DNA from: Candidatus Cloacimonadota bacterium
Lineage (GTDB): Bacteria > Hydrothermota > E44-bin80
DNA length: 15,757 nucleotides
Assembly: GCA_004376305.1 (NCBI GenBank)
Contig: SOKD01000280.1
Coordinates: forward strand, 1-15,757
Direction: 5' to 3'
Below, in pieces: positions 7,563 to 15,514 of the stretch. The position numbers and the translations under genes are program-made. The notes beneath the pieces were generated by a model that was given only the letters and a program-made list of their open reading frames with translations, was not told where the DNA came from and did no database searches. The first letter of the stretch is position 1, and each line of letters starts with the position of its first letter.

Positions 7563-7567
7563 CTTGG

Positions 7568-8905
7568 ATGTTCAAAAGAGTCCTTGTTGCAAACAGAGGA
7601 GAAATAGCTCTTAGAATAATCCGGGCCTGCCAAGAACTCGGGATTGAGACTGTTTCAGTCCATTCAGAGATTGATGAGGATTCCCTTCATGTCCGTTTCT
7701 CGGATCAATCCGTCTGTATAGGTCCCCCTCAAAGCCAAAGTAGCTACCTCAGCACAAAAGAGATAATCAGTGCATGCCTTGTTACGAACTGCGAGGCAAT
7801 ACATCCCGGCTACGGCTTTCTTGCCGAAAATGCTCAATTTGCCGAAATGTGCGAGTCAAATGGCATTACCTTTATTGGACCACCTTATGAAATAATAAGA
7901 AGAATGGGTGATAAGGTATATGCGAAATCGGAAATGGAGGAAACAGGAATTCCGGTTATTCCTGGAAGCAAAGAAGCGATTTCCAAGATAGGCTCCGGAT
8001 TGGAAATCGCCAAAGATATTGGGTTTCCCATTATAATAAAAGCAGCCTTTGGTGGGGGGGGGAAAGGCATGCGAATTGTCACCGAGGGAAAAACATTTAA
8101 GGATGCTTTCAAAATTGCAAAAACTGAAGCTGAGAGTTCCTTTGGGGATGGGAGCCTCTATATTGAGAAATACATACAAAATCCCCGTCACATCGAATTT
8201 CAGATTCTATCGGATAACTATGGGAATGCGATTCATCTTGGAGAAAGGGAATGTTCGATTCAGCGAAGACATCAGAAGTTACTGGAGGAAAGTCCATCAA
8301 CCGCCATTGATGAAGCTCGACGCGCCAAAATGGGCAGGCTTGCTGTCAGAGGTATGAAGAAAATAGGATACAGAAGCGTCGGAACCGTTGAGTTCATAGT
8401 AGACCAGCAGAATCATTTCTATTTTATGGAAATGAATACGAGAATTCAAGTGGAGCATCCGGTAACTGAATTTGTTACGGATGTGGACCTCGTTAAGGAG
8501 CAGATCAAGATGGCGGCGGGTGCGAAGCTTGCTTTTAAACAAGGGGACATCAAACTAAAAGGAGTGGCTATTGAAGCGCGAATAAACGCAGAGGATCCTG
8601 AAAAGAATTTCATGCCTTCGGTTGGCAAGATTGATGGCTTTCATATTCCCGGCGGACCAGGTGTGAGAGTAGATACCCATCTCTATTCAGGCTACACTGT
8701 TTCACAATACTATGATTCCCTTATTGCTAAATTAATTACCCACGGGAGCGATAGGAACGAGGCGATTACCCGACTACGGCGTGCGCTTAATGAATTCGTG
8801 ATTGAGGGGATAAAAACAACGATTCCATTTCATCTAAAGCTTCTTGAGAACAAAAACTTTATTGACGGGAATATTCATACTGGTCTCGTGGATGAGATGC
8901 TCTAA
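7568..8905 (+). CDS. accC: acetyl-CoA carboxylase biotin carboxylase subunit
   Basis: AccC carboxylates the biotin on AccB using ATP and bicarbonate. The 445 residues align almost position for position with the E. coli enzyme (449). The N-terminal domain opens with KRVLVANRGEIALR, and the ATP-grasp glycine loop is KAAFGGGGKGM (158-168). Catalytic and ligand residues are present: K116, K158, H208, K237, E288, N290, R292, E296 and R338. The EAINAEDP-type motif reads EARINAEDP (336-344). The absence of fused carrier or transferase domains marks it as the stand-alone subunit rather than pyruvate carboxylase or propionyl-CoA carboxylase alpha. A run of nine G residues (8054-8062) encodes the glycine loop. 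The start lies five bases after pilT. Confidence 0.97.
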   Translation: MFKRVLVANRGEIALRIIRACQELGIETVSVHSEIDEDSLHVRFSDQSVCIGPPQSQSSYLSTKEIISACLVTNCEAIHPGYGFLAENAQFAEMCESNGITFIGPPYEIIRRMGDKVYAKSEMEETGIPVIPGSKEAISKIGSGLEIAKDIGFPIIIKAAFGGGGKGMRIVTEGKTFKDAFKIAKTEAESSFGDGSLYIEKYIQNPRHIEFQILSDNYGNAIHLGERECSIQRRHQKLLEESPSTAIDEARRAKMGRLAVRGMKKIGYRSVGTVEFIVDQQNHFYFMEMNTRIQVEHPVTEFVTDVDLVKEQIKMAAGAKLAFKQGDIKLKGVAIEARINAEDPEKNFMPSVGKIDGFHIPGGPGVRVDTHLYSGYTVSQYYDSLIAKLITHGSDRNEAITRLRRALNEFVIEGIKTTIPFHLKLLENKNFIDGNIHTGLVDEML

Positions 8906-8910
8906 GAGCA

Positions 8911-9504
8911 ATGGCTTTAATCAGATATGCAACAAAAGAAATTGTGTGCAAGATTGTTTATTATGGTCCCGGAAGATCCGGCAAGACGACAAACATGCAG
9001 TATCTTTACAGCAGGGTATCAAAGGACAGAAAAGGAGAAATGATCTCGTTGGCAACAAGCCAGGACAGAACACTTTTCTTTGATTTTTTCCCTCTGGATT
9101 TAGGGCTCATTTACGGTTTTCAGACAAGTTTTCAATTGTACACGGTTCCGGGGCAGGTATACTACAATTCGACCAGGAAACTGGTGCTGCAAGGTGCAGA
9201 TGGTGTTGTGTTTGTAGCCGATTCTCAGAGGTGCCGAAATGAGGACAATATCATCAGTTTTAGGAATCTTGATGATAATCTTGCTGCAAATGGTTACGAC
9301 ATCAAAGAGATACCACTTATAATGCAATACAATAAGAGAGATATTGAAAATGTTATAGAAGTAGATACACTCAAAAAGGAACTCAATTACCTTCAGGTAC
9401 CTGATATTGCTGCATCTGCCCTCAAAGGAGATGGTGTTATTGACACATTCAGGATGGTTGGAAAGGAAGTGCTTTCAAGTATCAGGAGGAAATTCGAAAA
9501 GTAA
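8911..9504 (+). CDS. mglA: MglA-type Ras-like polarity GTPase
   Basis: This 197-residue small GTPase matches Myxococcus MglA in length and in numbering of key residues. It has the P-loop GPGRSGKTT (19-27), the switch I residues R53 (the intrinsic arginine finger of MglA) and T54 in QDRTLFFDFFPLDLG, the switch II motif TVPGQVYYN with Q82, and NKRD (141-144) for guanine recognition. In Myxococcus and Thermus, MglA-GTP marks the leading pole and controls type IV pili. The cognate activator MglB is not in the window. The gene begins five bases after accC and its stop codon overlaps the next start (TAATG at 9502-9506), so its product is probably made in step with the ATPase that follows. The nearby pilT supports a pilus role. 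Confidence 0.93.
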   Translation: MALIRYATKEIVCKIVYYGPGRSGKTTNMQYLYSRVSKDRKGEMISLATSQDRTLFFDFFPLDLGLIYGFQTSFQLYTVPGQVYYNSTRKLVLQGADGVVFVADSQRCRNEDNIISFRNLDDNLAANGYDIKEIPLIMQYNKRDIENVIEVDTLKKELNYLQVPDIAASALKGDGVIDTFRMVGKEVLSSIRRKFEK

Positions 9505-11441
9505 TGAAAAAACAGTATACCATTAAGAACTTTGCAATAGGAAGAACGAACCAGCTGGCATATCTTTCCATAAGACGTGTGTTCAAAGATCTTGGCGGGG
9601 AAATTAATCCGCTCTTCATCTTTGCAAAAAAGGGGTTGGGAAAGACGCATCTCATGTTTGCTGTAAGGGAGGAACTGACAGAGGAACATGTTGAGTATTT
9701 TGATTGTACTGATGCAAAATACATTCCGGAGATGGATGGAACGGTACTTATTCTTGATAATTTTCATCTTTTACCCGATGAACTTAAAAAAGGTGGCGAT
9801 ATTATACATACAATCACATCATTTATCGAACAAAAGAAACAGGTTTTTATTACTTCCCTGTATCCACCCGAAGAGCTCAATTTGAGTGATAAACTCATTA
9901 CGATCATTAAGGAGGGACTTACGGTTCCAATACTGAGACCCGACACGGAACTTGTTGCGCGGATATTCAAGATGATGTGTAGCAACTACGACTTTACGTT
10001 GAATGATAATGTTATCAATTTTCTTTCCGGTTTTTCCTTCGGTGATATTCGGGAAATAAATTCTGTTCTGAAAAGGATTGATCTTCTCAGAGAAGTAACG
10101 GAGGAAATTACTGTTGAAAGTGTCAAAGATAGTATTGCGCTGGAAGAAATAGTGGCGGGTGAAAGAGTGCCAGATGAACCGGTTCCTGAAAGTTCAGAGT
10201 TTTTTGACTTTGTGAAAGAGCTGAGAGAAGGCTCAGATGATACTGCTGCGGACGAAAAGGATTCGAAAGCACTGAGAGAAGAATACATGCAGAAACTGTA
10301 TATTTGGAAGATGAAGGGTTTTCATGTTAGAAGGCTGGAAGACGTGATCGGCAAACCTATTGAGAAAATAATACAGGAATTTGTATCGTTTACATCGGAT
10401 GTACAGCGACTTATTGAGCTTCAGAAAATATACGGTGGTCTGGAGAAATCAATTTCTCTGAAAGAAAGGGAAATTCTTGAGAAACAGCTCTTTGATCCCG
10501 ATGCAATTTTTGAAATTGCAAGGGCTTTAAAACGGATAGAGGAGCGTAAAAGTCAGAAGGAAGACTACAACCGGTTCCTTGATAGGAGATTGTCGAACAA
10601 AAATTTTGTAATCCTGCCCTCCAACAGGGAAGCATTTAGTGTTTTGAAAAATGTAATGCTTAACAAGGATACAACCGCGTTTCCGGTGTACCTGCACGGA
10701 AGCGAGGGATGCGGGAAGACGCATCTAATCGTTGCGTTTACGAAAAAGATGCAGGCAACTCATCCGGACAGGCTTATTGCCTATATACCGTCAGCATTCC
10801 TGGCAGTTGAGTTAAAAAATCGACACGATGAGGAATCGAGAAACACATATCTGGAAAACCTGAAGGGAATCGATACTCTGTTTCTGGATGATATTGACAC
10901 CTTTGTGAGCGATACGATGGTCCGTGAGCTCTTCGGAACAATTCTGGATACTTTCTGCACAAAAGAGAAACAGTTGATAATTACCTCAAGGATTGCACCC
11001 CAGGAGTTAATCATCAGCGTAAAACAAAAGCACCTTATTTCAGCGGGAACCATTGTACCCATTAAAGCCAGCACCCAAAAGGATCGATTGGTGATCATCA
11101 ATAATTTTTTCATCAACAAAACAATCTCCGTTTCAGATGAATTAAAGGAATTCCTGAGCAGATATCTGTATGGTAATTTTACAGATATAAGGAACCATCT
11201 GGAGGACATTGTTAAGAATGTCGTCAATGAGAATTTGGAATTTTCAATTGATACCATTTCGAAATTCGTTGACGTAACGCATCCAGCAGAAGAGCCTGAA
11301 GAAGAGAAAACGGACGAGGAGAAAGTAGAGAAACCAGAAGAAGAATCATCGTACCAAGGAGAGGAAAAGATTTTACTTACTGAACTTGACCAGAAATGGC
11401 CATTCCTCAAAGAAAGGATTTTTGAGGACCATGCTTTCTGA
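9504..11441 (+). CDS. tandem DnaA/Hda-type AAA+ ATPase, no DNA-binding domain
   Basis: This 645-residue soluble protein contains two DnaA-like AAA+ modules. Module 1 (about 8-210) opens like DnaA domain III (FAIGRTNQLAY, then NPLFIFAKKGLGKTHL). It has Walker A at 41-48 with the first Gly replaced by Ala, Walker B VLILDNFH (81-88, second acidic residue changed to N) and a sensor II-like FGDIREINSVLKRI (179-192). Module 2 (about 365-590) has Walker A GSEGCGKT (399-406), Walker B TLFLDDID (458-465), sensor I IITSR (492-496) and sensor II-like DIRNHLEDI (561-569). A helical region (about 255-350) links them and an acidic tail (about 594-620) follows. The DNA-binding domain IV of DnaA is absent, so this is not the replication initiator. 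It is translationally coupled to mglA. A motor or assembly role beside MglA is inference. Confidence 0.85.
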   Translation: MKKQYTIKNFAIGRTNQLAYLSIRRVFKDLGGEINPLFIFAKKGLGKTHLMFAVREELTEEHVEYFDCTDAKYIPEMDGTVLILDNFHLLPDELKKGGDIIHTITSFIEQKKQVFITSLYPPEELNLSDKLITIIKEGLTVPILRPDTELVARIFKMMCSNYDFTLNDNVINFLSGFSFGDIREINSVLKRIDLLREVTEEITVESVKDSIALEEIVAGERVPDEPVPESSEFFDFVKELREGSDDTAADEKDSKALREEYMQKLYIWKMKGFHVRRLEDVIGKPIEKIIQEFVSFTSDVQRLIELQKIYGGLEKSISLKEREILEKQLFDPDAIFEIARALKRIEERKSQKEDYNRFLDRRLSNKNFVILPSNREAFSVLKNVMLNKDTTAFPVYLHGSEGCGKTHLIVAFTKKMQATHPDRLIAYIPSAFLAVELKNRHDEESRNTYLENLKGIDTLFLDDIDTFVSDTMVRELFGTILDTFCTKEKQLIITSRIAPQELIISVKQKHLISAGTIVPIKASTQKDRLVIINNFFINKTISVSDELKEFLSRYLYGNFTDIRNHLEDIVKNVVNENLEFSIDTISKFVDVTHPAEEPEEEKTDEEKVEKPEEESSYQGEEKILLTELDQKWPFLKERIFEDHAF

Positions 11442-11468
11442 TATGGTGAATAAAATGCTGAGATTGCT

Positions 11469-13040
11469 ATGGCAATAAAAGGGTCATTAAGAGAAGCAGG
11501 TCTCCCGGATGTTATTCAGCTTCTTTCAATGGGACAAAAAACCGGGATTCTTACGGTAACCGAGAAGGAACATTTTGGATCGATTTCATTCTTTAAAGGT
11601 AATATAGTCGATAGTTATCTTATTACTCGAAAAAACAGGATTGGAGAATTACTTGTTGCCTCCGGAGAGATGAGTGAAGAACAACTTGCGGAAGCGCTCG
11701 AGTTGCAGAAGAAAACGGGAGAAAAGATAGGAAAAATTCTCCTGAAAGAGAAATTTGTGAGAGAAGAATCCCTGGTTACATACCTGAAGCAACAAATTCA
11801 GGAAACAATAATGACAATGATGACATGGGAAAATGGGTACTTCAGTTTTGAACCTCGATTTACTGATATGGACGAAGAGCTTGTTGCCGTTAATCCAGCG
11901 AGTCTTCTGCTGGAAACGGCAAAGCAAGCTGATGAACTTTCTGAAGTATCACTTGATATCCTCAGGGAATCGTCCATTGTGAAACCAGTCGCTTCAGATG
12001 AGGAAATAGAGCAGCTCACCAAAAATGAGAAAAGAGTTTACTCTTTGATAGATGGGGAAAAAACATTAGAGATAATTATTGAGTTTTCTCCCTTTGATAC
12101 CTTTGATACGAAAGGAATTGTCTCTTCTTTTGTGAATAGAGGATACTGTCAAGTCATAGAAAGAATTTCACCTCAGGGAATATCTGAAAAGATTAACGAA
12201 CATCTTAATCTTGGCATTGCATTTTTAAAAACACAATTATATGATGAAGCGGAAAGGGAATTCAAGCACGTGGTTAAATTGAATCCAAAAAACCGGGATG
12301 CCAGGTTCTACCTGTCGGTTATCCTTACGAAGACAAAGAACTACAGGGAGGCTGAAGAGCTCCTCAGGAAGCTTCTGAAAGAGCATCCTGATAATTCTTT
12401 GTATCAGAACAATCTGGGATATATACTTGAAGTAAAGAACCGCTTGGATGAAGCAATGGAATGCTTCGAGAAGTCATCAGGACTGGAAATTTCCGGAATT
12501 CCCGTTTTAAACAAAGGCATTGTTCTTTTCAAGCGGGGAGATTTTGCTCCCGCAAAGGAGCACTTTGAGAGGGCTCTTGGGATTGATAAAAACCTCTTGC
12601 TGCCGCACTTCTATCTGGGAATGATAAACATAGTTGCGGGGAAACCTACAGATACCATTCAGGAATTCGAGTTCATCATTGAAAAAGACCCCACTATTCC
12701 CACTATCTATTTTAACCTTGGTATCATTTATGAAAATCTCATGAAATCAGAAAAGGCGGAAGAGAGCTACAAAAAAGCGCTTGAGCTTGCACCAAATTAC
12801 ATGGAAGCAAAGATTAAATTGGGAGGTTTGTACTATAAACAGGGATTGTATCCATCAGCGCAAAAAATATTTGAGATAATTTCCGGTGTTGGACTGGGCA
12901 ATGCAGATATGTTTCTTAAATTGGGGAATATTTATTTTAAGATTGGTCAAAAGGATCGGGCTCTTAAACAGTGGAAAAAAACCCTTGAATTTGATCCTGG
13001 AAACAAAATTGCGAGAAGAAACATCGAAATGGCAGGTTGA
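11469..13040 (+). CDS. DUF4388/PATAN protein with MshEN-like repeats and TPRs
   Basis: This is a 523-residue soluble protein. Residues about 4-135 form a DUF4388 (PATAN-type) domain: G-S-L-R-E-A-G-L-P-D-V-I-Q-L-L start, GILTV, FFKGNIVDSY, and a closing W-E-N-G-Y-F-S-F-E-P. Inside it sit two 24-residue motifs of the MshEN type, R57-Q80 and K86-Q109, separated by five residues. The first keeps the R-I-G-x-x-L-V-x-x-G pattern; the second is degenerate. Residues about 240-510 are some eight tetratricopeptide repeats, for example YDEAEREFKHVVKLNPKN and AEESYKKALELAPN. PATAN-domain proteins regulate type IV pili in cyanobacteria and MshEN binds cyclic di-GMP on pilus and secretion ATPases, so a link between signalling and pili is plausible. 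TPRs imply protein docking. The ribosome site is weak. The gene sits 27 bases after the ATPase gene. Confidence 0.88.
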   Translation: MAIKGSLREAGLPDVIQLLSMGQKTGILTVTEKEHFGSISFFKGNIVDSYLITRKNRIGELLVASGEMSEEQLAEALELQKKTGEKIGKILLKEKFVREESLVTYLKQQIQETIMTMMTWENGYFSFEPRFTDMDEELVAVNPASLLLETAKQADELSEVSLDILRESSIVKPVASDEEIEQLTKNEKRVYSLIDGEKTLEIIIEFSPFDTFDTKGIVSSFVNRGYCQVIERISPQGISEKINEHLNLGIAFLKTQLYDEAEREFKHVVKLNPKNRDARFYLSVILTKTKNYREAEELLRKLLKEHPDNSLYQNNLGYILEVKNRLDEAMECFEKSSGLEISGIPVLNKGIVLFKRGDFAPAKEHFERALGIDKNLLLPHFYLGMINIVAGKPTDTIQEFEFIIEKDPTIPTIYFNLGIIYENLMKSEKAEESYKKALELAPNYMEAKIKLGGLYYKQGLYPSAQKIFEIISGVGLGNADMFLKLGNIYFKIGQKDRALKQWKKTLEFDPGNKIARRNIEMAG

Positions 13041-13079
13041 TAAGTCAAAAGCAGGAAAACATAAGGGAAAACAGAGTAG

Positions 13080-13889
13080 ATGGAAATGGACAAGGATTTT
13101 GAAATTTTGAAAAAGACCATTACAAGAACAATCGACTTTTTTCCGGAACGCTATAAACAAAAGCCTCTAAAACGCAGGATTGCAGTAAGAATGAGATATA
13201 CAAAGAAGGATTCTTACCTTGAATATGCACATCTGCTTGAAAATAATAAGGAAGAGCAACGCCTTTTGCACAAAACGCTTACTATTAATGTTTCGAAATT
13301 TTTCAGGAACTATGAAACCTTTAAGAAAATAGAGAATGCAGTTCTTCCAAAAATATTTGATACGTATAAAAATAGCGGTGGCATTGTAAAAGTATGGTGC
13401 GCAGGGTGTGCGACCGGGGAAGAAACATATACGATTGCCATGCTTATTGATACATTCCTCAAAGAAAAGAAATTGTCAGTTCCCTTTACTGTTATTGGGA
13501 CAGATATTGACACTGATAGCCTGGAGAAGGCTTGCATTGGTTGCTACAGGAAAGAGTTGTTTAATGAAATGCCCGAACAGTATATTGATGAATATTTCGA
13601 AAGAAACGAGAGGCTTTGCGTGCGGCATAGCATTAAGGAGAGGGTGCATTTTAAAAGACTTGATTTAGAAGAAGATGATGAAGAACTCAATGACCTTGAT
13701 CTTATTCTTTTCCGGAATGTGCTCATCTATATGGAGAGGATGTTTCAGGAAAAAGTGCTTCTGCATATATACCGGAGGTTATGTGAGAATGGTTTTTTGG
13801 TTCTCGGAAAGGTGGAGATGCTCTTTGGAGAAGTAAAAAAAATGTTTACGGTTCTTGATTCAAGAGAAAGGATATACAGAAAGTGTTAG
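13080..13889 (+). CDS. cheR: chemoreceptor glutamate methyltransferase CheR
   Basis: CheR transfers a methyl group from S-adenosylmethionine to glutamates on chemoreceptor helices for adaptation. At 269 residues it has the usual length. The N-terminal helical domain carries LKRRIAVRMR (30-39) and TINVSKFFR (68-76), both family hallmarks. The SAM-binding motif is VWCAGCATGEETYTIAM (105-121), followed by the GTDID acidic strand (140-144) and FRNVLIYM (211-218). The final motif reads LGKVEM, where the family usually has LG-x-S-E. There are no extra TPR or receptor-tethering domains. The start at 13080 is preceded by AAGGGA (13063-13068); the Met two codons later is an alternative. The 3' end overlaps cheD by seven bases. 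Likely substrate receptors include the divergently encoded MCP-like fusion protein. Confidence 0.95.
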   Translation: MEMDKDFEILKKTITRTIDFFPERYKQKPLKRRIAVRMRYTKKDSYLEYAHLLENNKEEQRLLHKTLTINVSKFFRNYETFKKIENAVLPKIFDTYKNSGGIVKVWCAGCATGEETYTIAMLIDTFLKEKKLSVPFTVIGTDIDTDSLEKACIGCYRKELFNEMPEQYIDEYFERNERLCVRHSIKERVHFKRLDLEEDDEELNDLDLILFRNVLIYMERMFQEKVLLHIYRRLCENGFLVLGKVEMLFGEVKKMFTVLDSRERIYRKC

Positions 13890-14365
13890 ATTCTTACAGA
13901 AAAAAAGTTAAAATTGCAGATGTGGTTATTGGTGAGAGTCCTGTTATATTGACAACATATGGACTTGGATCGTGCGTGGCTGTTATGGTGTACGATCCTG
14001 TGGCAAAGGTGGGGGGGATGAATCATTTTCTCCTGCCCCATGCTTCTCCCGCAAAAAAGAATGATAATCAAGCGAAATTCTCAGATACAGGAATCAGTAT
14101 GCTTATTGAGAAAGTTGAAGAACTGGGTGCAAGGAAAGAGCGGCTTGTGGCAAAAATTGCAGGGGGCGCGAATATGTTTCCCTCACTTACGAAGAATGCG
14201 ATCGGTCAAAAAAATATTGATGCGGCGCTGAAAGTATTAAAAGAGCAAGGGATACGGGTTTTATCCTCGGATATTGGTGGAAATTGGGGAAGGTCGGTTG
14301 ATTTTGATCTTTCTAATGGAATGGTTACGGTCAGATCATACAGAGCAGGGGTGAAGGAAATTTGA
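13883..14365 (+). CDS. cheD: chemoreceptor glutamine deamidase CheD
   Basis: CheD hydrolyses specific receptor glutamines to glutamate, creating sites for CheR; in Bacillus and Thermotoga it also works with CheC. The 160-residue protein carries the catalytic pair C31 (in YGLGSCVAV) and H48 (in GGMNHFLLP), 17 residues apart as in the Thermotoga enzyme. The family motifs KIAGGANMF (91-99) and IGGNWGRSV (131-139) are also present. The start is a GTG inside the end of cheR, giving a seven-base overlap, with AAGGA ten bases upstream. The stop overlaps the cheB start. No cheC is present in the window. Confidence 0.95.
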   Translation: MLDSYRKKVKIADVVIGESPVILTTYGLGSCVAVMVYDPVAKVGGMNHFLLPHASPAKKNDNQAKFSDTGISMLIEKVEELGARKERLVAKIAGGANMFPSLTKNAIGQKNIDAALKVLKEQGIRVLSSDIGGNWGRSVDFDLSNGMVTVRSYRAGVKEI

Positions 14366-15390
14366 GCGGGCCAATTCGGGTACTGGTCGTTGAGGATTCG
14401 GTACTTATGATACATGTAATAACAGAAATGCTTAATAGCGACTCAAGATTGCAGGTAGTTGATTCAGCACGGAATGGAAAGGAAGGCATAGAGAAGGTTA
14501 TTTCATTTGATCCCGATGTTGTTACGCTTGATATGGAGATGCCCGTAATGGATGGCACTGAGTTCTTAAAAAACATTATGAATGTTCATCCTGTTCCTGT
14601 TGTCATGCTCAGTGCATATACGAAAGAGGGTGCCCGGGAAACGATTGAGGCATTGAAACTGGGTGCTGTTGATTTTGTGGCGAAGCCTTCCGGAAGCATC
14701 TCGCTCACTATACGGGATATGAAGAAGGAGTTAATCGAAAAAATTGTTCTTGCATCTGGAATAAAGCGCGAGAGATTGCAATCCGCGCCTCAATGTGAGT
14801 TGTATCCGCAAGCATATATTCCATCAAACCAAACAACCAGAGTTGTTACCATCTGCAGTTCCACTGGTGGTCCACGGGCACTCTGTGCCATTCTTTCGGC
14901 TCTCCCCAAAAACCTCAATGCCTGTATTCTTATTATTCAACATATGCCAGGGGAGTTTACATCGTTGCTTGCAGAGCGGCTTGATAGACTGTCTCCACTG
15001 GAGGTTACAGAAGCAAGAGGAGGTGAACCGATTCATAAGGGAAAGGTCTATGTCGCTCCAGGAGGAAAACACCTTGAGGTTACAGACGAGGGGAAAATTA
15101 CGCTTACCGATAAACCGAAGAAGCACAGTGTTCGACCATCCTGTGAGGTGACACTAAAATCACTGGCTTTCTTTGGAGAGAGGCTTCTTGCAATTATTCT
15201 CACCGGAATGGGTAGAGATGGTTCTGGGGGGCTCTGTTCTGTAAAAGAAAGGAATGGAAGGGTAATTGTTGAGGATAGATCGACATCTGTAATATTTGGA
15301 ATGCCAAAAGCAGCCATTAAAACCGGCTATGTTGACAAGATCGTTCCGCTTCATGATATTGCAAAGGAAGTTGTTGATTTTGCCAGGTAA
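14362..15390 (+). CDS. cheB: chemotaxis response regulator methylesterase CheB
   Basis: CheB removes receptor methyl groups and is activated by phosphorylation from CheA. It is 342 residues long. The receiver domain (about 4-125) has D12, the phospho-acceptor D57 (in VVTLDMEMPVMDG), S84 and K108. The linker runs from about 126 to 158. The esterase domain (about 160-340) has the catalytic triad S167 (in CSSTGG), H194 (in QHMP) and D286 (in GMGRDG). A standard two-domain enzyme is therefore intact. The likely start is TTG at 14362, which overlaps the cheD stop (TTGA) and needs translational coupling; no ATG or GTG fits closer. CheA, which should phosphorylate D57, is not in the window. Confidence 0.95.
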   Translation: MSGPIRVLVVEDSVLMIHVITEMLNSDSRLQVVDSARNGKEGIEKVISFDPDVVTLDMEMPVMDGTEFLKNIMNVHPVPVVMLSAYTKEGARETIEALKLGAVDFVAKPSGSISLTIRDMKKELIEKIVLASGIKRERLQSAPQCELYPQAYIPSNQTTRVVTICSSTGGPRALCAILSALPKNLNACILIIQHMPGEFTSLLAERLDRLSPLEVTEARGGEPIHKGKVYVAPGGKHLEVTDEGKITLTDKPKKHSVRPSCEVTLKSLAFFGERLLAIILTGMGRDGSGGLCSVKERNGRVIVEDRSTSVIFGMPKAAIKTGYVDKIVPLHDIAKEVVDFAR

Positions 15391-15514
15391 AGGGCAAAGA
15401 GCGAAGGACGAAAGGAACAACATGAATAGTAATATTAGTTGGATTGGTTTGATTGGTTGAAAGAATGAGAAAAGAATCTGTGTTAATGGTGACTTTGAGC
15501 TCAGAGGAAAATAA
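15391..15514. other. intergenic gap after cheB
   Basis: This 124-base stretch breaks the otherwise tight operon. I see no terminator hairpin. It contains a direct repeat of nine bases with one mismatch (GATTGGTTT at 15442-15450, GATTGGTTG at 15451-15459). A 12-codon reading frame at 15422-15460 (MNSNISWIGLIG) is preceded by AAAGGA at 15411-15416. Transcription probably continues into the next gene. Confidence 0.4.

Noticed and set aside
9504..11441. The idea that this gene is the replication initiator dnaA with a nearby origin.
   Set aside because: It lacks the DNA-binding domain IV, has two ATPase modules, and no cluster of DnaA boxes or dnaN/gyrB neighbours is visible.
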